DNA of 64,000 nt from Sphingomonas alpina (lineage in GTDB: Bacteria; Pseudomonadota; Alphaproteobacteria; Sphingomonadales; Sphingomonadaceae): contig NZ_CP061038.1 of NCBI RefSeq assembly GCF_014490665.1, forward strand, positions 372,001 through 436,000, read 5' to 3'. This document shows, in pieces, positions 38,301-46,538 of this stretch. Every line of letters starts with the position of its first letter. Position 1 is the first letter of the stretch. The position numbers were made by a program, and so were the translations under genes. Under the pieces are notes generated by a model. That model was not told the DNA's origin. It was given only the letters and a program-made list of their open reading frames with translations, and searched no databases.

Positions 38301-39650
38301 GTGGGACCCATCGTCTATAATCCAGCGTCACAAATTGTCGGAAAGAATCGTGACAATGATGATTATGCGTGGCGCGATGCGATCGCGGTCAACCGAAATT
38401 ATACAAAGAACGGTCTCAATCAATATATTGCCGCCGGTTCGGCCAACTTCACCTATGATGCTAATGGCAATCTGATTTCGGACGGGGCAAGCAGTTATGT
38501 CTATGATGCCGAAAATCGGCTGATTTCAGCGTCGAACGGAACAGCGCTTGTCTATGATCCGATGGGTCGTCTCTGGCAGGTGGCAAGGGGGGTGGTCAGC
38601 TCGCGATTTCTCTATGACGGAGATGCTCTGGTCGCCGAATATGACAGTGCCGGCGCGATGACAGCGCGCTATGTTCATGGGGGTGGGATGGGTGCGGACG
38701 ATCCGCTTGTCTGGTACGGCAACGGCGTCGTGCGCTGGCTTCATGCTGACTATCAAGGGTCAATCATCGCAGCCACCAGCGGTTCGGGCGGCTCGCCATC
38801 TATCAATGCTTATGATGAGTATGGTATCCCAAGTGCTGCCAACACCGGGCGATTCCAATACACGGGCCAAGCTTGGCTCGCCGAGCTTGGTATGTATTAT
38901 TATAAGGCGCGCATATATTCTCCAACGTTAGGGCGATTCCTACAAGTTGATCCGATAGGATACGACGATCAGATAAACCTTTATGCTTATGTCGGAAATG
39001 ACCCTATCAATCGAAGTGACCCGACTGGCGAGTATAATTGCGACAAGGCCGATTGCCCAGTTATCCAAAAATATGCGCAGAATTTAAAATCGGCTGCGGA
39101 TACTCCAAAAACGGGAACTCGTATAGCCGATTCTACATTGAAAGCGGCATCGAAGTTCGTTGGGTCATTGAATGACGGAAACAAAGTTGATATTAAACTT
39201 GGGAAAGTAAACGGGGCGGCAGATGGTTTGACAGGGCTTCAGAATGGTCGCGTAAATATCACGCTGGATTCCGCAAAAATTGGAAATAATATTGGCTATG
39301 GCGCGGTGGTGTTGGCGCACGAAGCTGTGCATGGTGCGCAATATCTAGTCCGTGGGCAGCCAAGTTCTTTAGCAGATGTTGATCGAAGAGAGCGGGCTGC
39401 GTATCGAGTTGGCTCCTATGTCAGTCAAAGGCTTGGGGTGGATTCGAGGGTTTGGCATCCCGGTATGACCGAGTCTCAGCGAAACACCGCCATTCGGGCG
39501 GGTGCGCGCGACAGCTGTATAATGGCTTCCATTGGAACCCCCCTAAGTGGCAAGAACCATTCCCGGGGCAAAACTGTCCGTGAAGCTTTTAGCGCTCTTC
39601 ATCGTCCCGTCACTGCTCGTCACTGGATGCTCATCCGAAATGAAATCTGA
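35322..39650 (+). CDS. RHS/YD-repeat protein with HExxH toxin-like C-terminal tip
   Basis: A 1442-residue exported protein. The signal peptide (AALMVALIPGMMVPLAAQAQ) begins about 20 residues in. Many YD repeats follow (YDAAGRVLSIDG, YDALNRLIGLYEG, YDAENRLISASNG). The RHS core ends with RFLQVDPIGYDDQINLYAYV and NDPINRSDPTGE near residue 1235. The last ~205 residues are a variable tip with VVLAHEAVHGAQYL; HEAVH at 1333-1337 is a zinc-peptidase motif. The tip DNA is more AT-rich than the core. This is the layout of polymorphic toxins. I chose the ATG at 35322 because GGAG (35311) precedes it; the ATG at 35223 is coupled to the upstream stop but lacks a ribosome-binding site. Confidence 0.85.
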   Translation: MRIEKRAADIFTVMRRISRRAALMVALIPGMMVPLAAQAQDLPKSISPLEIEPDRNGVNIVTGKMAPEALVLSVPAAPRLKFDRVQNAAPYVTGQVLTDWATETEKSAEYTVHTADGVSESFRCLWSMESKDCQSVTRSGSMLNFAGTDFRRGGSGERYTINLVHLYQVPTPTNPQQKRLFYTSRIEYPDGEVISYTYDTSTLPTDTLSRAWYRPVRVESNLGYYITIAYQGNDLTQIGWGTASEVALYNVNVPGTPLGKLSYSNGAVTDLAGRVYQGYDLGTLGADIETASYTRTLPTESTPALTVTPASLPTNAPMIGTVNRDGVQWNYAYGNPQYYTGLDNYLYNSVTVTGPNGYQKLYTIINANPLSTAGNRNLITRTTDELGRQTNYEYDGGLRVTKIIYPENNAVSIGWDDAGNVISKTSIAKPGSGLANIVEQSFVDLSGRYTPGGFLDCRDTVLCYRPTWTRDALGRQTDYVYNTRGQLTEQTDPADGSGVRRRTYVEYEAYDTGTGIISRKKVVRICGATTTCGTNAEIRTEYDYSDQITLPMVQRQVDAVTGQIREIRYSYDAAGRVLSIDGPRPGWDDTQYFRYDVAGRKTWEIGALAPNGLRMAKRFNYRDSDDKTMSVETGTLPDTVSAVLTVLERTDLSYDSRRNGVREATSAGGQTIRVTDNSYFDRGLLDCAATRMNMGALLAAGSAAACSLGTTGAQGSDRIIRNLYDVAGQLERIQQAYGTPLMRNYVTYSYTQNGKRQFVTDGNGNKAQFTYDGYDRQSRWYFPDKAIAGTVSGSDYEQYGYDAAGNRTSLRRRDGKTLIFAYDNVNRMTSKTVPDGCAPIQSGACAPASATRDVYYSYDIMGRQLSAKFDSATGADGLIASYDAFGSLRSNTISMGGITKTLTAEYDEVGNRTRLIHPDGQVFTYTYDALNRLIGLYEGMGTEVPLNQFSYNSSGLLSTRTELFGSGVSYAYDAIGQITSQSDHFAGGNGNVTVGPIVYNPASQIVGKNRDNDDYAWRDAIAVNRNYTKNGLNQYIAAGSANFTYDANGNLISDGASSYVYDAENRLISASNGTALVYDPMGRLWQVARGVVSSRFLYDGDALVAEYDSAGAMTARYVHGGGMGADDPLVWYGNGVVRWLHADYQGSIIAATSGSGGSPSINAYDEYGIPSAANTGRFQYTGQAWLAELGMYYYKARIYSPTLGRFLQVDPIGYDDQINLYAYVGNDPINRSDPTGEYNCDKADCPVIQKYAQNLKSAADTPKTGTRIADSTLKAASKFVGSLNDGNKVDIKLGKVNGAADGLTGLQNGRVNITLDSAKIGNNIGYGAVVLAHEAVHGAQYLVRGQPSSLADVDRRERAAYRVGSYVSQRLGVDSRVWHPGMTESQRNTAIRAGARDSCIMASIGTPLSGKNHSRGKTVREAFSALHRPVTARHWMLIRNEI

Positions 39651-40008
39651 AAAGCATAATATTGGAATATGCTGGAATCATGTCAGGAGCGTCGGTAAAA
39701 ATGTAGCCATTGATGACGTCGATTTTATCTATCTCAGAGGAGAGACTATTGTTATTCCAAGCTTTAAGTGTCGTAAACTTAGAATTCAGGCGAAGCAAAT
39801 TTCGGAATCTTCTTTGAGTGAATTGAGAAATATAGAATATAGAAATATTGAAGGTATATTAGGATTAAGAGGATCCGTGCTATTTAGTGACATCAGACCG
39901 GATTCAAATGGTGTCATTGAGGTAAATATAATATCGATTGCAATACATGATAGGTTAAATCCGGGCAAATCTGAAGAAATTTTGAATCTCATTCAGCCAA
40001 GAAAGTGA
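39547..40008 (+). CDS. Lipoprotein, candidate immunity protein for the RHS tip
   Basis: A 153-residue protein (142 from the GTG at 39580) with a lipoprotein signal (VKLLALFIVPSLLVTGC). The mature part has no recognised domain. Both possible starts are GTG. Its beginning overlaps the 3' end of the RHS gene by about 100 bases in another frame, and the sequence is clearly AT-rich. A small gene directly after a toxin tip is the usual place for immunity genes; a periplasmic lipoprotein would suit a toxin acting in the cell envelope. Function is inferred only from position. Confidence 0.6.
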   Translation: MARTIPGAKLSVKLLALFIVPSLLVTGCSSEMKSEKHNIGICWNHVRSVGKNVAIDDVDFIYLRGETIVIPSFKCRKLRIQAKQISESSLSELRNIEYRNIEGILGLRGSVLFSDIRPDSNGVIEVNIISIAIHDRLNPGKSEEILNLIQPRK

Positions 40009-40278
40009 TAAATCTTATAGATTATCTCGGATTGGCTTGGATTTGATTCGAGAAAGCAGATTTCTTGTACTCTGATTATGTGTGCTTGCTGCGTGATGAA
40101 GGCGCGAACCAGAAATAATTATAAACAGCATTTCCCGAGTTCGATGATCGCAGTTCCGTCCCACATCCCGCCCGCTCAGTGCGACATCCCGCACAAAATC
40201 CAACCCTGCACCCCCACCAAGCCGGTTTGCATATCGCCGCGTCCCTCCTAAAGACTGGCCCGAGATCGAGAGGCCAAA

Positions 40279-42540
40279 ATGTCAGACGACAGCAACGTCC
40301 AGTTTTCCGAGCGCGAAGCTCTGTTGTTCCATTCCGAGGGGCGCCCCGGCAAGATCGAGATCATCGCGTCCAAGCCGATGGCGACGCAGCGCGATCTCGC
40401 GCTGGCCTATTCGCCCGGCGTCGCGGTGCCGGTGCTGGCGATCGCCGCCGACCCCGCCACCGCGTATGACTATACCGCCAAGGGCAATCTGGTCGCGGTG
40501 ATCTCCAACGGGACGGCGATCCTCGGCCTCGGCAATCTCGGCGCGCTGGCGTCCAAGCCGGTGATGGAAGGCAAGGCAGTGCTGTTCAAGCGCTTCGCCG
40601 ATGTCGACGCGATCGATATCGAGCTGAAGACCGAGGATGTCGACCGCTTCATCGACGCGGTCGAGCTGATGGAGCCGAGCTTCGGCGGCATCAACCTCGA
40701 GGACATCAAGGCGCCGGAATGCTTCATCATCGAGCAGACCCTGCGCGAGCGGATGAACATCCCCGTCTTCCATGACGACCAGCACGGCACCGCGATCATC
40801 ACCGCGGCGGGGCTGATCAATGCCTGCCTGCTGACCGGGCGGCACATGAGCGAGGTCAAGGTGGTGGTCAATGGCGCGGGCGCGGCCGCGATCGCCTGTA
40901 CCGAGCTGATCAAGGCGATGGGCGTGCGGCATGACAATGTCATCATGTGCGACCGCTCCGGCGTGATCTATCAGGGTCGCACCGAGAGCATGGACCAGTG
41001 GAAGTCGGCGCATGCCGCCAACACCACGACGCGCACCCTGACCGAGGCGCTGGTCGGTGCCGACGTGTTCCTCGGCCTGTCGGCGGCGGGGGCGCTCAAG
41101 CCCGAAATGGTCAAGGACATGGCGGCGCGGCCGATCATCTTCGCGATGGCCAATCCCGATCCTGAAATCACCCCGCCCGAGGCGATGGCGGCGCGGCCCG
41201 ATGCGATCGTCGCGACCGGCCGCTCGGACTATCCCAACCAGGTCAACAACGTGCTCGGCTTCCCGTTCATCTTCCGCGGCGCGCTCGATGTGCGCGCGAC
41301 GGGGATCAACGATGCGATGAAGATTGCCGCCGCCAATGCGATCGCCGAGCTGGCGCGCGAGCGCGTGCCGGAAGAGGTCGCCGCGGCCTATGGCGTGCAG
41401 CACAGCTTCGGTCCGGCCTATATCATCCCGGCGCCGTTCGACCCGCGGTTGATGGAGAATGTGCCGGTCGCGGTTGCCAAGGCGGCGATGGATTCGGGCG
41501 TCGCGACCAAGCCGATCCTCGATATGGAAGCCTATCGCCAGAAACTGCGCGGCCGGTTGAACCCGACCACGTCAGTGCTGACGCTCGCTTATGAGGGCGC
41601 GCGCGCGCACCCCAAGCGCGTGCTGTTCGCGGAAGGCGAGGAGGAAGTGGTGATGCGCGCCGCGATCGCGTTCCGCGAGGGCGGCTATGGCACGCCGGTG
41701 CTGGTCGGGCGCGACGATGTGCCGGACCGGTTGAAGGCGCTCGGCGTGGCCGATCCGGAAAGCTATGAGCTGCACAACAGCCGCAATTCGCCGCTGGTGC
41801 CGGACATGGTCGATTTCCTCTACGAACGGCTGCAGCGGCGCGGTTATCTGCGGCGCGATTGCGAGCGGATGATCAACCAGGACCGCAACATCTTCGGCGC
41901 GGTGCTGCTGCAGATGGGCCATGCCGATGCGATGATCACCGGCATCACCCGGACCTATGCGCACACCATGCGCGAAGTGCGCCGCGTGATCGATCCTGAA
42001 GTGGGCCGCACGCCGTTCGGCATCCACCTGATGGTCGGGCAAAGCCATACCGTGTTCATGGCCGACACCACGATCAACGAACGGCCAAGCGCCGAGGAAC
42101 TGGCCGACATCGCCGAAGGGACCGCGACGGTCGCGCGGCGCATGGGGCATGAGCCGCGCGTGGCGTTCCTGAGCTATTCGACCTTCGGCAATCCCGAGGG
42201 GCGCTGGCTGGAGAATATCCGCGCCGCGGTCGGCGTGCTCGACGGGCGCAATGTCAGTTTCGAATATGAAGGCGATATGGCGCCGGACGTGGCGCTCAAC
42301 CCGAAACAGCTGGCCAATTATCCTTTCGCGCGGCTGTCCGGGCCGGCCAATGTGCTGATCATGCCGGGGCTGCAGAGCGCCAATATCTCCGCCAAGCTGC
42401 TGCGCGAGCTGGGCGGCGATGCAGTGATCGGGCCGATGCTGGTGGGCATGGAGAAGTCGGTGCAGATCGCGCCGATGACCAGTACTGCGAGCGAACTGGT
42501 GACGCTGGCAGTGCTCGCGGCAGGTGGAATCGCGCGCTGA
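40279..42540 (+). CDS. maeB: NADP-dependent malic enzyme with phosphotransacetylase-like domain
   Basis: A 753-residue MaeB-type enzyme that converts malate to pyruvate and CO2 with NADPH formation. The malic N-domain has RDLALAYSPGVAVPVLAIA; the metal/substrate region is FHDDQHGTAIITAAGL; the NADP-binding domain includes VVVNGAGAAAIACTELIKAM and FAMANPDPEITPPEAM. The C-terminal ~330 residues are a phosphotransacetylase-like domain (VLIMPGLQSANISAKLLREL) usually thought to be regulatory. A hairpin follows the stop. Confidence 0.95.
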   Translation: MSDDSNVQFSEREALLFHSEGRPGKIEIIASKPMATQRDLALAYSPGVAVPVLAIAADPATAYDYTAKGNLVAVISNGTAILGLGNLGALASKPVMEGKAVLFKRFADVDAIDIELKTEDVDRFIDAVELMEPSFGGINLEDIKAPECFIIEQTLRERMNIPVFHDDQHGTAIITAAGLINACLLTGRHMSEVKVVVNGAGAAAIACTELIKAMGVRHDNVIMCDRSGVIYQGRTESMDQWKSAHAANTTTRTLTEALVGADVFLGLSAAGALKPEMVKDMAARPIIFAMANPDPEITPPEAMAARPDAIVATGRSDYPNQVNNVLGFPFIFRGALDVRATGINDAMKIAAANAIAELARERVPEEVAAAYGVQHSFGPAYIIPAPFDPRLMENVPVAVAKAAMDSGVATKPILDMEAYRQKLRGRLNPTTSVLTLAYEGARAHPKRVLFAEGEEEVVMRAAIAFREGGYGTPVLVGRDDVPDRLKALGVADPESYELHNSRNSPLVPDMVDFLYERLQRRGYLRRDCERMINQDRNIFGAVLLQMGHADAMITGITRTYAHTMREVRRVIDPEVGRTPFGIHLMVGQSHTVFMADTTINERPSAEELADIAEGTATVARRMGHEPRVAFLSYSTFGNPEGRWLENIRAAVGVLDGRNVSFEYEGDMAPDVALNPKQLANYPFARLSGPANVLIMPGLQSANISAKLLRELGGDAVIGPMLVGMEKSVQIAPMTSTASELVTLAVLAAGGIAR

Positions 42541-42546
42541 GACTCA

Positions 42547-42572
42547 AGTTCCTCCCCGGTGCGGGAGGAACT
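42547..42572 (+). terminator. Hairpin after maeB
   Basis: AGTTCCTCCC (42547-42556) pairs perfectly with GGGAGGAACT (42563-42572). No U-tract follows, so termination may be partial. Confidence 0.55.
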
Positions 42573-42662
42573 AAGACACCCTTCAATCGCTAGGTCAGCA
42601 TTCATACATTTCGGTTGTCGTAGCGGTCCGGAAAAGACGGGCCGAACGTCCATGGATCGAAG

Positions 42663-43286
42663 ATGACCGATTTCACGCCGGGCGGCATGCCCTTCTATCT
42701 GCTGATCGCCGGTGTCGCGGTGCTGGTGGTGCTGGCGCGGCGCATCCGGATCATCGGCACGTTGCTGACGATCGGGCTGGTCGGGGTGGTAGCGGCATTG
42801 CTGGTGCCGCTGGCGAGGGAGCGGGCTCGGAGCGATCCGGACTTCGAGCGGATCGTCACGGCGCTCAATCTCCGGGGCCCGGAACAGCAGGTGGTCGGCA
42901 CCGAGATGCGCGTGCCGATGGCGCGTGACGGGCATTTCTGGGTCAAGGTACGGATCGGCGGTGCCGAGCGGCGCATGCTGGTCGACAGCGGCGCGACGGT
43001 GACCGCGATGTCGCAGCGGAGCGCAGAGGCCGCCGGGCTCGAGCTGGAGAGCCCGGTCTTCCCGGTGGTGCTGCAGACCGCCAATGGCTCGATCCGGGCG
43101 ATGACTGCGACTGCCCCCGAGCTGCGCATCGGCAATATCGTCGCGCGCGACGTGCCGATCGTCGTGTCGCCGGCGTTCGGCGACATGGACGTGCTGGGGA
43201 TGAACTTCCTGTCGCGGTTGAAGTCGTGGCGGGTCGAGGGGCGCACACTGATCCTGCAGCCGCATCATCCGCAGGCGGTGGGGTAG
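42663..43286 (+). CDS. Membrane-anchored retropepsin-like aspartic protease
   Basis: A 207-residue protein with two N-terminal hydrophobic segments (FYLLIAGVAVLVVLA; IGTLLTIGLVGVVAALLVPL). They are followed by a single retropepsin-type domain with the active-site motif MLVDSGATVTAMS and a second signature DMDVLGMNFLSRLKSWRVEG. One domain implies activity as a dimer. The family (clan AA, TIGR02281-like) is widespread in alphaproteobacteria; the substrates are unknown. Confidence 0.88.
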   Translation: MTDFTPGGMPFYLLIAGVAVLVVLARRIRIIGTLLTIGLVGVVAALLVPLARERARSDPDFERIVTALNLRGPEQQVVGTEMRVPMARDGHFWVKVRIGGAERRMLVDSGATVTAMSQRSAEAAGLELESPVFPVVLQTANGSIRAMTATAPELRIGNIVARDVPIVVSPAFGDMDVLGMNFLSRLKSWRVEGRTLILQPHHPQAVG

Positions 43287-43292
43287 GCGCTC

Positions 43293-43468
43293 TTTCCCCT
43301 CTCCCCTTGTGGGAGAGAGCGTTGGGTCGGTCATGCTGGGCCCAAGCCGCAGGCTTGGGAGGGTGAGGGGGACTTGGGGCCTCAACCCTGCACTCCCCCT
43401 CATCCAACTTCGGCTAGTTCGCTTCGCTCTCAAGCCTTCGTATCCTTCTCCCACAAGGGGAGAAGGAG
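43293..43468. repeat. Long intergenic palindromic repeat (family C)
   Basis: Outer arms CTCTCCCCTTGTGGGAGAG (43299-43317) and TTCTCCCACAAGGGGAGAA (43446-43464) are inverted near-copies. Inner sequence includes GCCCAAGCCGCAGGCTTGGG (43341-43360), itself a hairpin. The element fills the gap between convergent genes. Confidence 0.75.
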
Positions 43469-44257
43469 TTACGCGTCGATGCTGGTCCCCAAGGCTGCAT
43501 GCACCAATCCGCCATCGACGGTGATCGTGTCGCCGATCACATAATCCCCGGCGCGGCTGGCGAGGTAGATGGCGGCGCCGGCCATATCCTCGTCGACACC
43601 GATGCGCTTGGCCGGGATGCCCCTGGCGATCTCGGACCCATGGTCGCGCGCCGCCTTGTTCATCTCGCTGGCAAAGGCGCCGGGGGCGATCGAGGTGACG
43701 TTGATCGAGTCGGTCACGAGCCGTGCGGCCATGCGCTTGGTGAGATAGATCAGCGCCGATTTCGACGCATGATAGCTATAGGTTTCCCACGGGTTGAGCC
43801 GCTGGCCGTCGATCGAGGTGATGTTGATCACCTTGGACGGACGGTCGGGGCGGGCGGCCTTTTTCAGTGCCTCGTGCAGCGCCTGGGTGAGGAAGAAGGG
43901 CGATTTTACATTGAGGTCCATGACCTTGTCCCAGCCCTTCTCAGGGAAGACGTCGAACGGTTCGCCCCAGGCGGCGCCGGCATTGTTGACCAATATGTCG
44001 AGGCTGTCGGTATGTTCGGCGAGCTGGGCGGCGAGCGCCTTGCAGCCGGCGACGGTCGAGACGTCCTGTGGCAGGGCGATGCATTTCTCACCCAGTTCCT
44101 TCGCGGTTTCGAAACAGGCATCGGCCTTGCGGGCAGAGATATAGACGGTCGCCCCTTGAGCGATGAAGCCGGCTGCGATCATCTTGCCGATGCCGCGCGA
44201 ACCGCCGGTGACGAGCGCAGTGCGGCCGTCGAGGCGGAAGAGGTTGGTGGTGTCCAT
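43469..44257 (-). CDS. RhlG-like short-chain dehydrogenase
   Basis: A 262-residue classical SDR: GGSRGIG cofactor motif, VNNAGAAWG, catalytic YHASK, and C-terminal TVDGGLVHAALG. The start LFRLDGRTALVTGGSRGIGK and the ISARKADACFETAKEL stretch resemble RhlG, a beta-ketoacyl reductase-like enzyme. It probably reduces an acyl or related carbonyl compound. AAGGAG precedes the ATG at 44257. It shares orientation with the acyl-CoA dehydrogenase gene upstream, but an inverted repeat separates them. Confidence 0.87.
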   Translation of the reverse strand: MDTTNLFRLDGRTALVTGGSRGIGKMIAAGFIAQGATVYISARKADACFETAKELGEKCIALPQDVSTVAGCKALAAQLAEHTDSLDILVNNAGAAWGEPFDVFPEKGWDKVMDLNVKSPFFLTQALHEALKKAARPDRPSKVINITSIDGQRLNPWETYSYHASKSALIYLTKRMAARLVTDSINVTSIAPGAFASEMNKAARDHGSEIARGIPAKRIGVDEDMAGAAIYLASRAGDYVIGDTITVDGGLVHAALGTSIDA

Positions 44258-44274
44258 GTTAGTTTCTCCTTCTT

Positions 44275-44351
44275 CCGTTCGTTTCGAGCGAAGTCGAGAA
44301 ACAGGACACAAATGCTGCGCGAGGTTTCTCGACTTCGCTCGAAACGAACGG
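44275..44351. repeat. Perfect 28-bp inverted repeat (family D)
   Basis: Arms 44275-44302 and 44324-44351 are exact inverted copies containing TTTCGAGCGAAGTCGAGAAA, with a 21-nt spacer. It lies between two co-directional genes, immediately upstream of the RhlG-like gene's ribosome-binding site. Confidence 0.85.
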
Positions 44352-44373
44352 GGGTGGGTATTCTTCCGGGTGG

Positions 44374-45534
44374 CTATCCCCCGCGCTTGATCGTCTCGCG
44401 GGCGATGATGAGCTGCTGGATCTGGCTGGTGCCTTCATAGATGCGGAACAGGCGAACGTCGCGGTAGAGACGCTCGATGCCGTAATCCGAGATATAGCCG
44501 GCGCCGCCGAAGATCTGCACCGCGCGGTCGGCGACCCGGCCGACCATTTCCGAGGCGAAATATTTCGCCGCGGCGGATTCCATCACCACATCCTTGCCAG
44601 CGTCCTTGGCGGCGGCGGTTTCGAGCACCAGCGCGCGAGCGGCGAGCGCCTCGGTCTTCGAATCCGCGATCATCGCCTGGATCAGCTGATGCTCGGCAAT
44701 CGCCTTGCCGAACTGCTTGCGCTCGCTCGCATAGGCCACGCAGTCGGCGATCAGCCGCTCGGCGACACCGACGCACACCGCCGAGATATGCAGCCGGCCG
44801 CGATCAAGCACGCGCATCGCGATCTTGAAGCCTTCGCCTTCCTGGCCCAGCATATTGGCGGCGGGGACGGGCACATCGTCGAAGATCACATCGGCGACCT
44901 TGGCGCCCTTTTGCCCCATCTTCTTTTCCGGCTCGCCGATCGACAGGCCAGACAGGTCGCGCGGCACCAGAAAGGCGGAGACGCCGCGTGCGCCGGCTTC
45001 CGTGCCGGTGCGCGCCATGACGGTGAACAGATCCGCCTTGTCGGCATTGGTGATGAAACGCTTGGTGCCGGACAGGCGATAGACATCGTTTCCGTCAGAG
45101 TCTTTGGCCTTCACCGCTTTCGTCTTCACCGCGCCCGAATCGCTGCCGACATCGGGCTCGGTCAGTGCGAAGCTGGTGATGATCTCGCCGCTGGCGATGC
45201 GCGGCAGCCAGGCCGATTTCTGTTCGTCATTGCCGGCCATCACCAGGCCCTGGCTGCCGATGCCGACATTGGTGCCGAAGCTGGAGCGGAAGGCGGGGGT
45301 GGTGCGGCCGAGCTCGATCGCAACGCGCGCTTCCTCCGCCATGGTCAGGCCGAGGCCGCCATATTCCTCGGCGATCGACAGACCGAACAGACCCATGTCG
45401 CGCATCTCGGCGATCACCTCGGCGGGAATCGCATCGGCTTCCTCGACCGCACCCTCGAGCGGGCGAAGCCGTTCGGCGACGAAGCGGCGCACCGTGTCGA
45501 TCAGTGCGTCGAAGGTTTCCGGATCGAGTGCCAT
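44374..45534 (-). CDS. Acyl-CoA dehydrogenase
   Basis: A 386-residue flavoenzyme of beta-oxidation-type chemistry, oxidising acyl-CoA to enoyl-CoA. Signatures are FALTEPDVGSDSGAV (FAD/substrate loop), DRGRLHISAVCVGVAERLI, and QIFGGAGYISDYGIERLYRD. The catalytic base is probably the Glu in RIYEGTSQIQ near residue 368. Chain-length preference cannot be read. It is divergent from the next operon. Confidence 0.93.
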   Translation of the reverse strand: MALDPETFDALIDTVRRFVAERLRPLEGAVEEADAIPAEVIAEMRDMGLFGLSIAEEYGGLGLTMAEEARVAIELGRTTPAFRSSFGTNVGIGSQGLVMAGNDEQKSAWLPRIASGEIITSFALTEPDVGSDSGAVKTKAVKAKDSDGNDVYRLSGTKRFITNADKADLFTVMARTGTEAGARGVSAFLVPRDLSGLSIGEPEKKMGQKGAKVADVIFDDVPVPAANMLGQEGEGFKIAMRVLDRGRLHISAVCVGVAERLIADCVAYASERKQFGKAIAEHQLIQAMIADSKTEALAARALVLETAAAKDAGKDVVMESAAAKYFASEMVGRVADRAVQIFGGAGYISDYGIERLYRDVRLFRIYEGTSQIQQLIIARETIKRGG

Positions 45535-45635
45535 ACATCCTCATCGTCTTGGGTGCGGGAATGAGCCGCGCCGGATCGTGACGTGGTAGTGTCGGGCAAC
45601 GCGTCCCGCAAACCCGAAATTCCAAAAACACGCGA

Positions 45636-45663
45636 TTGACCGCGCTAAACCCCATACTATGCT
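45636..45663 (+). promoter_or_regulatory. Sigma-70-like promoter of the SDR-transporter operon
   Basis: TTGACC (45636-45641), a 16-bp spacer, then TATGCT (45658-45663), about 45 bp before the SDR start codon. Confidence 0.5.
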
Positions 45664-45707
45664 ACCCAAAAATATCGCCCCCCAAGAATATTACCCAGGA
45701 GAATGTG

Positions 45708-46538
45708 ATGCGTTTTACCGGCAAGCGTGCCGTCGTTACCGGCGGCGCTTCGGGTATCGGCCGCGCGACCGCGCTGCGACTCGCCGAAGAAGGCGCTGTG
45801 GTATGGATCGGCGATATCGATGTGGCCGGCGGGGAGGAGATCGCGGCGACCTCCAACGGCAGGATCCATTTCCAGCGCACCGATGTAATGCAGGCCGGCG
45901 ATATCGAGGCGCTGATGCTGGCGGCCGATGCGGCGGGCGGGCTCGACGTGGTATTCAACAATGCCGGCGCGGCAGGCTCACGCGATCCGATCGATGTAAT
46001 CAGCCCGGAAGACTGGGATCGCACCCAGGCCTTGCTGTTGCGCTCGGTCGCGCTCGGCATCCGCTATGCAGCACCCCTGATGACGGCGCGGGGCGGCGGC
46101 GCGATCGTCAACACCGCCTCGATCGCGGCCTTGCAGACCGGCGCCGCGCCGACCGCCTATTCGGTCGCCAAGGCGGGCGTGCTGCATCTGACGACAATGG
46201 CCGCCGCCGATCTGGCGAAGCACAATATCCGGGTCAACGCGATCTGCCCGGGCTTCATCACCACCAACATCTTCACCACGGCACTGGGCATCGAGGGCGA
46301 CAAGCGCGCCATGGCCAATGCCGCGATCGGCGCGATCGCCGCCAAGGCGCAGCCGCTGCAGCGCGCCGGCCGGCCGGAGGATATCGCGGCGGCGGTCGCC
46401 TATCTCGCCAGCGATGATGCGGTGTTCGTCACCGGCACGCACATCACCGTCGATGGCGGCATGACGATCGGCCCGCGCCATAGCTGGGATGCGGAAGCGC
46501 CGTCGATGTTCGCCGCGCTCGAGGCCTTTGCGGCATGA
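45708..46538 (+). CDS. Short-chain dehydrogenase/reductase
   Basis: A 276-residue classical SDR: GGASGIG, FNNAGAAG, catalytic YSVAK, and TVDGGMTIG near the end. AGGAGA lies just before the ATG at 45708. It overlaps the following transporter gene by four bases (ATGA), so the two are coupled; the enzyme may act on the compound that the transporter brings in. Substrate unknown. Confidence 0.88.
   Translation: MRFTGKRAVVTGGASGIGRATALRLAEEGAVVWIGDIDVAGGEEIAATSNGRIHFQRTDVMQAGDIEALMLAADAAGGLDVVFNNAGAAGSRDPIDVISPEDWDRTQALLLRSVALGIRYAAPLMTARGGGAIVNTASIAALQTGAAPTAYSVAKAGVLHLTTMAAADLAKHNIRVNAICPGFITTNIFTTALGIEGDKRAMANAAIGAIAAKAQPLQRAGRPEDIAAAVAYLASDDAVFVTGTHITVDGGMTIGPRHSWDAEAPSMFAALEAFAA

Noticed and set aside
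40009..40278. Searched for a gene, tRNA or attachment site in the gap after the immunity candidate.
   Set aside because: Only AT-rich sequence and short imperfect repeats are seen; no tRNA cloverleaf and no clear direct repeats.
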